Assembly (NCBI RefSeq): GCF_016808095.1
Contig: NC_068970.1
Coordinates: 50,069,630-50,133,629, forward strand
Direction: 5' to 3'
Length of the DNA: 64,000 nt
From: Vigna angularis
Lineage: Eukaryota > Streptophyta > Magnoliopsida > Fabales > Fabaceae
This document shows, piece by piece, positions 1 through 10,708 of the stretch (position 1 is its first letter; each line of letters starts with the position of its first letter). A model generated the notes under the pieces. The model was not told the origin of the DNA and ran no database searches. It saw nothing but the letters and a program-made list of their open reading frames with translations. A program made the position numbers and the translations under genes.

Positions 1-1
1 C

Positions 2-2120
2 TTCAGTGACAAAAAAGATTTTATAGAAGCTATAAGATCGTATGGAGTAGAGAATGGTAGAAAATTAAAAGTTTATAAAAATGACAAAAGAAGAGTGCGT
101 GTCAGATGTTGTGGGGCAAAAGGGAAATGTCCTTGGAATGCATATTGTGCATATAAGGCAGCTGAAAATACATGGCAGCTAAGGAAAATAGTAGACAACC
201 ACACTTGCAGTAGAGAATTTAACATCCGTTTAATGACTTCAAAATGGTTGAGTGGGAGGTTAGAGAAGACTATGAAAGACAATCCAAATATTAATCTGTA
301 TAACCTTCATAACAAAGTTTCTAAGAAGTGGAACATTGGTGTTTCTCGGTCCACAACCTGTAGGGCAAAAGCAATGGCTTTTAAACAAATAGAAGGTGAT
401 TTTAAAGAACAATATAGAAGAGTGTATGACTATGCCAATGAGTTGCTTCGGTCAAATCCTGGTTCAACTGTCAAAGTTCATGTTGAACCTAATGAGGACA
501 CTCCAATTTTCAAGAGACTATATGTGTGTTTGAATGCCTGTAAGGACAACTTCGTGTCATGTAGGAAGATTATAGGTTTGGATGGTTGTTTCTTAAAAGG
601 GAAATTTGGAGGTGAGTTGTTAACTACAGTAGCAAGAGATGGGAATGACCAAATGTGTCCTTTGGCATATGCTGTTGTGGAGGTGGAGAATAAGGACAGT
701 TGGAGTTGGTTTCTACATTTCCTCATTAATGATCTTGGTGGTGTGGAGATTTCTTCAACCATCACATTTATGTCAGATCAACAAAAAGTGAGTAACTTAC
801 TACCATTGGCATTTTTTTTTATCTTTTAAGCCTTCATGTCTTTTATTTTAACTTGTATACCTTCATGTCAATAGGGACTTTTACCAGCATTACAAGAACT
901 TCTCCCTGGTGTGGAGCAAAGGTTTTGTGTTCGGCACATCTATGCTAATTTCAGGAAGAGGTTTCCTGGCCAGATTCTAAAACGTCTACTATGGAAGGCA
1001 GCAGCATCAACACACCCTCAAACATGGGAAGCGGTGATGAGAGAAGTTAAAGAGGTGAATCCAGACGCCTTTAAATACTTATTAGCCATTCCACCAAGGT
1101 ATGTCAATCCACATGCCTTTAAAATTCATTGTTCCTATTAATTGTTCTTTGTTTTCATAGATGATATTTTGCACTTGTTATTTGTGTAAGTAGATTTTGG
1201 TCACGGTCAAGGTTTACAAGTAATGCTGTTTGTGACACCTTAGTGAATAATATGTCTGAAGCATTTAATAGTGTAATATTACATGCAAGAGGTAAGTCCA
1301 TCATCACAATGATGGAAGACATTCGTCTGTACCTCATGAAGAGATGGGCAACAAATAGAAACAAAATAAGTACATATGAAGGTACTCTTTGTCCAAAGAT
1401 TAAAAAAAGATTTGACAAGGAATTGCACTTGACTAAATACTGGATCCCTAGGTATGTTGACATCACTACATTACCATTTGACTTCTTTATGTATTCAATT
1501 TTGTACTATAAACAGTGATTTGTGTTTTAAAAATTTGCAGTTGGTTAGGACAAAAATTTTTTGAGGTCAGACACATTTCAATGATGAGTGACAAGTATGT
1601 GGTTGACATAGATAAACTGGAATGCAGTTGCAGAAAGTGGACTTGAACAGCTATCACATGCTGTCATGCACTAGTTGCCATGACATTTATCAACATCAAT
1701 GGAGAAGACTACGTCCCACATTGGTTTACAAAGTCAACCTACCAAGAAACATACATTCCAATCATCTACCCTGTCAATGGTCCTCAGCTATGGGAAAAGA
1801 CTTCTCAGCCTGATGTTTTGCCTCCAACTAAAAGAGTGTTGCCTGGTAGACCAAAAAAGAAGAGAAGGCTAGAGGCTTGGGAGCTAAAGAAGGATGACAC
1901 ACAACTCAAGCAAAATGGAACTCGTAAGAGATGTTCCATATGTAGACAGCTTGGTCATAAAAGAAATAGTTGTCCACAAGCTCCTCCAGCAAACCAAACT
2001 CAATATCAATCAACTGAGCAACCTGAAACCCAAGCTGAACAAAGTCAGCCAATTACTGGACCAAGTCAGCTTACTCAATGCGTTTTGGAACAAACTCAGC
2101 CATCTACAACACAAGTTTAA
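2..2120 (+). pseudogene. MULE (MuDR-type) transposase gene, 3' part, broken by one stop
   Basis: This is a transposase of a Mutator-like DNA transposon; its start lies left of the window. Reading frame and splice signals give four exons: 2-787, 875-1098, 1194-1451 and 1541-2120, each intron GT-AG. In order are the MuDR DNA-binding domain (about residues 1-45, with NGRKLKVYKNDKRR), the MULE catalytic domain (about 165-290, IIGLDGCFLKGKFGG and later CVRHIYANF), a SWIM zinc finger (CSCRKW then CCHAL, about 451-468) and a CCHC zinc knuckle (CSICRQLGHKRNSC, about 554-567). The frame stays open throughout except for TGA at 1644-1646, inside the SWIM finger where family members have leucine. The frame resumes perfectly after it, so this is a recent single lesion. 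The total visible length of about 615 residues fits the family. The gene is probably inactive unless read through. Confidence 0.9.
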
Positions 2121-2368
2121 AAGTGATTTAGGACTGACAGTATGTTTAGGTTAAGTATGTTTAGCTTAAGTGATGGCTATTTTGTAATCACAGACATGTA
2201 TTTTGTTAACTGTCAGACGTGCATTTGAAGTCCACTTTGTAATTCCAATGACAGATTTTGTTTTCTTTATGATGTAATTATGAATGGTGTTTGGACCTTT
2301 GGCATATCAATTTCAATGACAGATTTTGTTTGGATGTGCATTTCACAATTCCAATTTCTCATTATATT

Positions 2369-2725
2369 TTGATCACAGCTTCTGTTTTGATTATGATGTC
2401 ATTATGAGTGGATTTGTTGGACAACTCCTTTTTTGATCACAGCTTCTGTTTTGATCACAGCTTCTGTTTTGGTGTTTGATCACAGCTTCTGTTACAGAAC
2501 TCTTTTTTTGGATTAAAACAATGGACATATACTTCTTCCAATCACTGAAAGTCCCTTCTTATACAGAACTCTCTTTTTGGATTACAGAACTCTTTTTTTG
2601 GATTAAAACAATGCACATATCACTCCTCATTTTATTGCCAGTTACACACCACTTCCTCATTTTATTGCCAGTTACACACCACTTCCTCGTTTGATTGCCA
2701 GTTACACACCACTTCCTCATTTTAT
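2369..2725. repeat. Three adjacent short tandem-repeat clusters downstream of the MULE gene
   Basis: Three different units follow one another. First is TGATCACAGCTTCTGTTTTG, about four copies (2370-2495). Second is a roughly 30-base unit around ACAGAACTC, a T run, then GGATTAAAACAATG, two full copies and one partial (2494-2614). Third is a roughly 30-base unit around TTGCCAGTTACACACCACTT, three to four copies (2630-2715). All lie between the two convergent MULE-associated genes. Confidence 0.75.
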
Positions 2726-2859
2726 GTTGTATATATCAAACAAAATGTAAATTCAAACCATAATTTCAGATGCTTGAATTCAAATTTCACCTTCATTTCA
2801 TAACATCATATTACAATTTGCCCAAAGTGCTCTTCACATAAACTATCTAATAGAACACA

Positions 2860-3329
2860 TCATGGACTTTTAAACAAAATACATACAACAATAATGTTAA
2901 TGAATCCCAGAAAACATATCATTGTTATTAACATCTTCTCCCTTTTCTGACATTCCCTAACACATTTCTCCAGGCTATTAATCTTCCTCCTTTGCCTTCC
3001 AATAGTACTAGCAGCATCATCTACGTAATCTTCATTAAGCCATTTAAAGAAATTGCATCCTTGAAGTTCTTCATTTCTTGTCCGCTGTTCAAAGTATCCA
3101 ACCACAAAATTTTCATTAATAACTAAAAATAATTTATCACAAACATTAAACTACAAACCTTGTAGTTAGGGCAGCCCCATAATTGTTTCCCCTCGTTCTT
3201 AACTGTTTTTGCCACTCTCAACACAGCAGCCTCCCCACAATGGCATATTTGGCTTCCAACCAATCCTCTGGATGAACCACCACGAGAGCTCCCCCATGAG
3301 CAAGATGAACAACCGTGATTCGAAGACAT
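2860..3329 (-). CDS. GRF-type zinc-finger membrane protein, two exons
   Basis: Exon 1 is 3329-3159 and exon 2 is 3084-2860, joined in phase 0 across a 74-bp GT-AG intron, giving about 131 residues. The start is the first ATG after a TTG-led open stretch. The protein has a Ser/Gly/Cys-rich N-terminus and a GRF zinc finger (CHCG at about 29-32, WGCPNYK at 51-57, GCNFFKWLNEDY just after the join). A charged, probably coiled-coil stretch and a C-terminal hydrophobic segment (MLITMICFLGFINIIVVCILF) follow. GRF fingers bind single-stranded nucleic acid in other proteins; small plant GRF proteins of this layout are common near transposons and have no agreed role. It is convergent with the MULE transposase 740 bp away and may be element cargo. 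The splice acceptor is weak in pyrimidines, so the join is probable rather than certain. Confidence 0.65.
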
Positions 3330-3480
3330 TGCCAACCCCAAAGCGAGACAACCACTGAGAAGGAAGAAGAAGTCGTCAACCGCGAACCACCAGCAACTAC
3401 TGACTTAAGCACAACCCGTAAAGAAGAACAACACAAATGCAAGATGATGAACAACAACACCCACAACTGCTCCGTGTTGG

Positions 3481-3571
3481 CAATGTACGTGAAGAACTCC
3501 AACTCCAGCTGCCCTAACTTTCTTTCTATTCAATGCACGTGAAGAACTCCAACTCCAGCTGCCCTAACTTT
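3481..3571. repeat. 50-bp direct repeat, two copies
   Basis: Copies start at 3481 and 3531; 41 bases of each match with one difference (CAATGTACGT versus CAATGCACGT, then the same GAAGAACTCCAACTCCAGCT run). A related half-unit with GCCCTAACTT recurs to about 3630. Confidence 0.8.
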
Positions 3572-4918
3572 ATCCCCAATTAAATATCCCCAATTAGGTG
3601 CCCTAACTTGAAAATCAGGTGCCCTAACACCACGTAAGCACAATCTCAATTACGTGTTGACACCTAATCAGTGACTACTGTCACATCATCAGCCCATTAA
3701 CTCCGTTTGCCTATATTTAACGGAAGGGACTAATTTGACTCACATAATTACAAGTAAGGATCCATTACAATTAGTTTTATAAAAAGGGACTAAATTGAGA
3801 TTTTCGAACCAAACTGGGGACTAAAGTGGGTATTAAACCTTTTAAGAAATAGGTCGAGGGCACACAGGATATTTCGCTCACAATCCGCACAAATCTCCTC
3901 CCATACGCGGGTGACCAAAAGTGCATGAATCCTGCAAATCTATCTTCGCTTATCTCTCGTAATCCTCTCAAACGAACAACCCAACGTTTTCAAATCATCG
4001 CTCTCTAGTTCGCATCAACAGTAAATTCCGTTCATGCGAACAGAGGCCTAATTTTTAAAATATATAATGAAATGATCATTTTTTTTTCATTTGATTAATA
4101 ACTAAAATGGTTAAAAATAATTATTAATTTATGTATAATATAATTTACATCTAATACATAATTCATACCATAAATAGAATACAGTATTTGTTAACTTCTT
4201 TTTTAGTGCTATTTTTTAGTTAAACAACTTCATTGTTTAATAAATGAAAATAATTTATTTATTTACTTATGTATTAAAAATAAGTAATTAAGTATTCTTT
4301 ATTATTTTAAAATACTAAAGAATTTATGTTTCTAAAAATAACGGTTACATAATTTTTTTAAACTATTCTTATAAAATTTTGTATATTTTTACATTATATT
4401 TTTTTTATATATAATTTTGTAAAATTATATATGTTTTAAATATAATAAAAATATGAATTAACGTATTCAGAAACCCGTATATTTTCGCCGGCAATTTATA
4501 AAACTAATTACTTTAATTCCAATTTAAGCTGGATTATATTATTGTACTTTAAAAGGAAATAAATAAATTATTGAAAATATCACATTATCATGTTATCAAA
4601 ACTAAGGGACTTCGATAGAACATTTTATTAATGTAAAAAGAAGTAAATAAGTAATCCAAAAATAAAAATAAAAAGTATTAAAAACAAAACCAGAATTTGA
4701 TTATTCATAAAAACAAAAACATATTTCACTGTAAATAGTGACAAAAAAAGTTAAATACTTTTTGAGTGATGAAATTGCACTAAAAACAAAATGTAAAAAA
4801 TAAAAATTAGAAAAGAAAAACAAATTCCTAAATAAATAAAATGTTGATAATATGGTGTGAGTGGAAGAATATTTAAGAGCCAATAAGGCATGATCCATAT
4901 AGAATAGGAAGCAGAAGC
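3572..4918. other. Non-coding stretch: possible MULE end, then AT-rich upstream region of the phosphatase gene
   Basis: From about 3715 to 3845 there is a GGGACTAA-rich stretch (GGGACTAATTTG, GGGACTAAATTGAG, GGGGACTAAAGTGGG) of the kind found at ends of plant MULEs. The matching inverted copy would be outside the window, so the end cannot be proven. From 3846 to 4918 the DNA is strongly AT-rich with no supportable gene; the last few hundred bases should hold the promoter of the phosphatase gene. No clear TATA box was chosen. Confidence 0.35.
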
Positions 4919-6857
4919 ATGGAAGAGGTGGAGCAGGTCAAAGCAGAGGCATTGCAGATAATGGGAGTTTTTCAACTGCTTCCGAAGCTCGTCGTCTTCG
5001 ATCTCGATTACACTCTTTGGCCTTTCTACTGGTTTATCTTCTTACTGCATCTTTATCATACCAAGTTGTTTCATAAATTTTTCAATCTTGTTTATTCTCC
5101 GAGTAAAAACCCATGTTCTTGTTTAATTTCAGTGAGTGCCGCTCGAAGCACGACACGCCTTATTTGTTTCCTCATTCTAGAGGCATTTTGCATGCGCTCA
5201 AACGCCAGAACGTTCATTCTGCAATTGCTTCCAAGTCACCAACTCCTGACATTGCAACCACGTATCTTGACAAGCTCGGCATCAGGTCAATGTTCGTCGC
5301 CGAGGTGTGTTGTTTTTCATTGCCTTTGTTTCATGTCCTGGTTCTGCCATTGCAAAGAGTGAAATTGAAGTGATGGTGATTTTCTTGTTGTTTCTGTTAC
5401 AAAATCAGACGGCGACTTCTTGTGAAAGAAAGAATAAAATAAATTAAGGAAGTATGCTGCATCAAGGTTCTCTTGTTAGCAAAAATTAGATTATGTAGTT
5501 TAGCTGGTGTTGGAAGCTTAACCAGAAAGATAGATAAGTTTCAATTTATAAGTGATGTTTACTTTTTTTACTATTTTTTTCATGTTTGTTGGAGAAATTA
5601 TTCAAATTGAGCTTCAATATATAAAAGGATTGATCTAGTCATTTACAAGAGGATGGCCATGTTGTAAGTTTCACATCCTAAAGATGAAGTAAGTCTATAA
5701 TATAAGTGGGCAAAAACCTTCACATATTTTATAAAATTGAAATAGGTTTAAAATTCACTTATTACTTGATTATTGGATTACCGTAGAAGCAAATGACAAT
5801 TTTTAGTTAAAATGCTTATCTAGCACATAGCATACAATAAAGCTTGAGCATAATCACACTCAACATAAGCGGTTCCTGTCTACTCAAAAGTATCAGAGAA
5901 ACAACATCGAGATTATCCTCAACAGCCTCATTTTTATTTATTTTTTTATTTTGTCCTTTGTAGTAAGTATACTTTGAAACATGCGACAAACATAGAAGGA
6001 AAGTGAAGCGATATTAACCCTGTACCAAGACTTAATAGCCAGGTTGCTGTAGGAGAGATTTTTGGATTCAAGGCCAGCTTGAGCCTTCAGGAGGAAAACA
6101 TTGTTAGATAGAGAGTTTGGTTAGGTTTATTTGTCAAATAATAATGTAAATATCTTAAGTTCAATGAAAACAGAAAGCTCGTGCAGAATTAAAAGATAAA
6201 AGTTCTTGAGTCTGATTTTCTGTAAGAATATGGGTGGTGAAAACTTATCGATCCTTTGGTTTTTTGGAATTGGAAATTAGAGATTTCAGACCTTGAATTC
6301 TGCGGATGAAATCCTTGTATACTCCTTAAGCCTTCCCTCTTATATGATAAATGTTTGTAACCAGATTCATGTCTTGACCGAATTTACTTCTTTCTCATTG
6401 TTAAGGAAATATTTTACAGCTGGACACACAAAACAGATCATTTTCAGAAAATTCATTTAAAGACTGGGATCCCCTATAACTCCATGCTATTCTTTGACGA
6501 TGATAATAACAACATCCAAGAGGTAACAAAGTTTGCGTTTGCCAATTTTTTATTTCAATGAAGCTTGTTAAATTTTCTTACCGATAGTTGTTTTCACATT
6601 TTCAACTGGGTCTTTTATTTGACGGTTGGATCATACAGTGTTTTGTGTGAATTTACTATTCTTTGGTTGGAACAAGGATTATCGATTTGTTATATATGTA
6701 ACATGATTTTTAGTAGTAATCGCAGATCTCAAAAATTGGAGTAACAAGTATTTTGGTTAGAAATGGGGTAAATCTTGAAGCATTTAGAAACGGCCTCGCA
6801 AAATTTTCTCAAAACGGGAATGCAGCAAAGAAGAACAAGCAGAAAAGGCCCAAGTAA
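4919..6857 (+). CDS. MDP1: Magnesium-dependent phosphatase-1-like HAD phosphatase, four exons
   Basis: A haloacid-dehalogenase-superfamily phosphatase of the MDP-1 type, a small soluble Mg-dependent enzyme acting on phosphotyrosine or sugar-phosphate-like substrates in characterised relatives. Exons 4919-5031, 5133-5304, 6406-6522 and 6726-6857 join through GT-AG introns with consistent phase to give 177 residues, the usual plant length. All four HAD motifs are present: VVFDLDYTLW (catalytic Asp28, Asp30), IASKSP (Ser71), the WTHKT lysine (Lys104) and FFDDDN (Asp126-128). The C-terminus is lysine-rich (KKNKQKRPK) and could be a nuclear signal. The ATG at 4919 is the first in frame and gives the expected N-terminus. 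Intron 2 is long (1101 bp) and holds no gene. The gene is intact; a retrotransposon begins 212 bp after its stop and may disturb the 3' untranslated region. Confidence 0.9.
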
Positions 6858-7069
6858 TACTCTCAACTAGGATGCTGAAATTGACTATCCTAATGAAATT
6901 TTTATCTGCGTTTATTCAGAAACACACATCGGTTGACGATTTCAAATATGTTATCTCTGTTACTCCCAATCCTCGATAGGAAATTGAAAGTATACTTGGA
7001 GCATTTTTAATATGAAATGTAAGTGTTTGTAACTGTATATCTAGTTGAGTAAAAAACTCTATGAGCAAG
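6858..7069. other. 3' flank of the phosphatase gene up to the retrotransposon insertion
   Basis: AT-rich DNA between the stop codon and the target duplication GCAAG (7065-7069). It probably contains the 3' untranslated region; no single polyadenylation signal stands out. Confidence 0.5.
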
Positions 7070-7440
7070 TGTTAGAGAATGAAGGGTTTATGAGAGAAAA
7101 AAGGGGAAACAGAAGATGTAACGGGAGAGGCCGTTAAGGGAGTTGGACTTAACTGTGAGACAGTTAAGTCAGTTGGGAATTAACTGCAAGACAGTTAAGG
7201 GGTTTTGGGGGAAAGAGGCCTATATAAGGACCTCTTTGTTGTATCAGACGGGTGGTTAGACATTTGTTGAATTGTGACCGGTCTTAGCACTGGTGAAGGA
7301 GGTTATGCTCCTGGAATGCTTTGTACAATAGTTTCCTTTCTGGTGAATACATATTCTTTTCTCATTCCTTATTCGGTGACTTGGGTTTTCGTGAGAGTAA
7401 GACTGCGCGTGTGTTAGAATTCCTACCAAAATCCCTAACA
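7070..7440 (+). repeat. 5' LTR of the chromovirus
   Basis: It starts TGTTAGAGAATG and ends ATCCCTAACA. A TATA box (TATATAAGG) lies at about 7211-7219. Upstream are two hairpins: CTTAACTGT/ACAGTTAAG with loop GAG (about 7148-7168) and TTAACTG/CAGTTAA (about 7181-7200). Confidence 0.92.
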
Positions 7441-7443
7441 AAG

Positions 7444-7462
7444 TGGTCCGACCTGCCGGATC
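7444..7462 (+). other. Primer-binding site of tRNA-Tyr type
   Basis: TGGTCCGACCTGCCGGAT lies three bases after the 5' LTR. The first eleven bases are the reverse complement of a CCA end plus discriminator plus AGGTCGG acceptor stem. As I remember it, this is the plant tyrosine tRNA, whose 5' acceptor strand is CCGACCT. Most plant LTR elements use initiator Met instead. Confidence 0.7.
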
Positions 7463-7482
7463 GCAATCGGAGAGAGAACGCG

Positions 7483-10332
7483 ATGGAGGGAAAGTTACAT
7501 GCTCTGGAGAACAGAATGGAAGGAAAAATGAACGTAGTTGAAGGACGTATGGAACACTTGGAGATGACAGTTGACGGGTTGAAGGCGGAGTCGGCGGCAA
7601 ACCGGCAAGACTTGATAGCGATGCGTAAAGATATCCAAGAACTGTTACGGCTGATGGGTGTGCGAAGCAAGCCAAACGGGGAGAGCTCTGACGGGAGCAA
7701 TGGTTCAGTCAATGATAATGGGGGTGGCCGGCGCGATGGAGCCGAAGGAGAAAGAGAAGGAGAACGATCAGAGAACCCACCGAATTGGAGGCGACGGGTG
7801 GAGTTACCAGCGTTTGAAGGAGCCGATCCGTTGAATTGGATCACTCGAGCCGAAAAATTCTTTGAGATACAGAAGGTGGCGGAGGCGGAGAAGATCGAAC
7901 TGGCCCACATCAGTATGGAGGGAAGCGCCGGTTATTGGTTTAAATTTTGGAAGGAAAAGGCGAGCGACCGAACATGGGAGGGGCTCAAAGAAGCATTGCT
8001 GATCAGATTCGAGAGTCGATACCGGGGCGGTATTTTTGAGAGGATGGCGGCGATCAAGCAAACAGCCACGGTGGAGGAATATGTGAAGGAATTTGAAGCT
8101 CTGGCCGGACAGACGAAAGCGTTTTCGGACGACCAGTTGTTGGGATACTTCCTGGCGGGCTTACGGGAGGAATTGCGATGCCAGGTGAGACCCCACGACC
8201 CACGAAACTTGATGACGGCTATGAAACTAGCACGAGACGTTGAAGAGGCTCTACGAGGGCTAGGTCTGATGGGGTGGACGCCATCCAGGAACCCGCCATC
8301 ATGGGGACGAACGACAGGAGGTGGAACAGGGGTGGTAAGAACCGATCCGCCGAAGAGCCAGACGATGCGAACGACCCCGACCGAGAGTGTCGGGTCCGTT
8401 AGACGTGACATCACTACGGGAGGCGGTCTAGTGAGAGGCGGAATGCACGGAGGAAGTGATGGCCGTGGAAGAAGCTCAAGAAACCTGCCCTATCCTGAGT
8501 TTCTAAAACGCCGAGAAGAAGGAAGGTGCTTCAGATGTGGGGGGCCATTTAGCCCAGGGCACCAGTGCCCGGAGAAGAGTTTAAGGGCGGTGATACTGGC
8601 CGAAGATGAAGAAGAGGATGTGGAAGGGGAAGATGTAGAGCCAGAACCTCCTGGCATGGAGTTATCGGCATTCTCGGCTGGTGGACTGACGCAACCTAAA
8701 ACATTGAAGTTGCAGGGAAAAGTGGGAGGAAAAGACGTGCTGATATTGATTGACAGTGGTGTCAGCCACAACTTTGTGAGTAGACGGTTGGTGGAGGAAT
8801 TACAGTTGGCACAGGAGGATACCCCTCCCTACCAGGTGAGTCTGGGAGACGGACGTAAGAAAAGGACTAGTGGATGTTGTCCGAAGGTAGTGGTCGACAT
8901 GGGGGGAGTTGCGATAGGGGAAAAATTTTACTTGTTCGACCTGGGAGGTGTCGACATGATCCTAGGCGTGGAGTGGCTAGCTAAGCTGGGGGAGATTACC
9001 CTTAACTGGCGGGAGTCCACCATGGCGTTCGACCATGCAGGAAAAAGGGTGGTTGTTAAGGGCGATCCGAAGTTGGATAAGAGGGTGGTCGAACCTGAGA
9101 AGTTAATGAAGTTGAGTGAGGTGGAGGTGTGGGCGTTCGTCTGGAGTTTGGAGGGCGAGAGGACGAGCGCGAAGGAAGTAGAGGGAGAAGAGTGGGCGGA
9201 AGAGCCGAACGGGGATTTGGAGGACATTTTAACAAGACATGCAGGGGTATTTCAGGAACCCACCGGGTTGCCACCTAATAAAAAAGAGAAGCATCGGATT
9301 ACGTTAAAAGAAGGAACCGACCCCGTGAACGTACGTCCTTATCGTTACCCGCACGTCATGAAGGAAGAGATCGAGCGCCAAGTGACGGACATGCTGCATG
9401 CAGGGATTATACGACCGAGCGTAAGTCCATATTCAAGCCCGGTCATCCTCGTCAAGAAAAAGGATGGGAGTTGGCGGTTTTGTATAGATTACCGAGCGCT
9501 CAACCGCGCCACGGTTCCCAACAAGTTTCCAATTCCCGTGATAGAAGAGCTGCTGGACGAGCTCCAGGGCGCACAGTATTTTTCAAAGGTGGACCTCAAG
9601 GCTGGGTATCACCAGATTCGGATGAATAAGGAGGACGTGCAGAAAACGGCGTTCCGCACTCACTTGGGACATTACGAGTTCCTTGTGATGCCGTTCGGCC
9701 TCACAAATGCCCCCTCCACTTTCCAGAGCGCCATGAACGACCTCCTTGGACCCTTCTTGCGGAGATTCGCGCTCGTCTTTTTTGACGACATACTCATCTA
9801 CAGTGCAACCTGGGGGGAGCATTTACGACACGTGGAGCAAGTGTTGAGCTACTTACAGCAAAATCACTGGGTGGCAAATTAGAAGAAGAGTGAGTTTGGG
9901 AAGAAGACGATCAGATATTTGGGGCACGTCATATCAGGAGAAGGGGTCCAGATGGATCAGGAAAAAATAGAGGGGGTAATAGCGTGGGAGGAGCCAAAAA
10001 CTCTGAAGGCGTTGAGGGGATTCTTGGGTCTCACCGGATATTACCGGCGATTTATCCGAGACTATGGGAAGATAGCCAAGCCCTTGACTGAGATGTTGAA
10101 AAAGGGGAATTTTGTGTGGACGGAGGCTGCCCGGGAAGCGATGGGAAGATTAAAAATAGCGGTGACCACAGCACCGGTGTTAGCAGCATGAGGAGGAACA
10201 GCGTGAACAGGTTTTAGTTGAATGGCAAGATGGAGGGGCAGACAGTGCAACATGGGAGGATCGGAGTTTGATGCAGGAACAATTTCCCGAGTTTGACCTT
10301 GGGGACAAAGTCGGTTTTCAGGAGGGGAGTAA
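7483..10332 (+). pseudogene. Chromovirus gag-pol, stop after reverse transcriptase and RNase H/integrase deleted
   Basis: The ATG at 7483 is the first in the internal region; the frame itself is open back into the LTR. In order: an N-terminal coiled coil (about residues 1-60), a retrotransposon gag domain (about 105-265), a zinc knuckle (CFRCGGPFSPGHQC, about 347-360), an aspartic protease (LIDSG, with DSGVSH where DSGATH is usual) and reverse transcriptase (about 610-900) with LVFFDDILIYS. A TAG at 9880-9882 falls before KKSEFGKKTIRYLGH; the same frame then continues to TGA at 10189-10191, ending at PVLAA where RNase H should begin. From 10193, in another frame, comes the chromodomain-like tail (VEWQDG...ATWEDR). 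So about one to two kilobases of RNase H and integrase are lost. The element could not move itself. Confidence 0.9.
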
Positions 10333-10703
10333 TGTTAGAGAATGGAGGGTTTATGAGAGAAAAAAGGGGAAACAGAAGATGTAACGGGAGAGGCCGTTAA
10401 GGGAGTGGACTTAACTGTGAGACAGTTAAGTCAGTTGGGAATTAACTGCAAGACAGTTAAGGGGTTTTGGGGGGAAAGAGGCCTATATAAGGACCTCTTT
10501 GTTGTATCAGACGGGTGGTTAGACATTTGTTGAATTGTGACCGGTCTTAGCACTGGTGAAGGAGGTTATGCTCCTGGAATGCTTTGTACAATAGTTTCCT
10601 TTCTGGTGAATACATATTCTTTTCTCATTCCTTATTCGGTGACTTGGGTTTTCGTGAGAGTAAGACTGCGCGTGTGTTAGAATTCCTACCAAAATCCCTA
10701 ACA
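10333..10703 (+). repeat. 3' LTR of the chromovirus
   Basis: Nearly identical to the 5' LTR: A to G near the start, one T lost in GGGAGTTGG and one G gained in the following G run. TATATAAGG lies at about 10484-10492. The target duplication GCAAG follows at 10704-10708. Confidence 0.92.
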
Positions 10704-10708
10704 GCAAG

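Larger units (their letters stand above)
7070..10703 (+). mobile_element. Ty3/gypsy chromovirus (Reina-like), internally deleted, with target duplication
   Basis: A 3634-bp LTR retrotransposon bounded by 371-bp LTRs (7070-7440 and 10333-10703), each starting TG and ending CA. It is flanked by the 5-bp duplication GCAAG (7065-7069 and 10704-10708). Between the LTRs are a primer site (7444-7462), gag, protease and reverse transcriptase in one frame, then a direct join to the last codons of pol with a chromodomain-like tail. RNase H and integrase are missing. A purine tract (10321-10332) precedes the 3' LTR. The LTRs differ by one substitution and two single-base indels by eye, so insertion is recent. 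Reina-like is inferred from short LTRs and the chromodomain-like tail. Confidence 0.92.

Noticed and set aside
7362..7910. Long minus-strand open frame opposite the chromovirus gag
   Set aside because: It is the shadow of a strongly coding GC-rich gag on the plus strand, begins in the LTR and has no domain.
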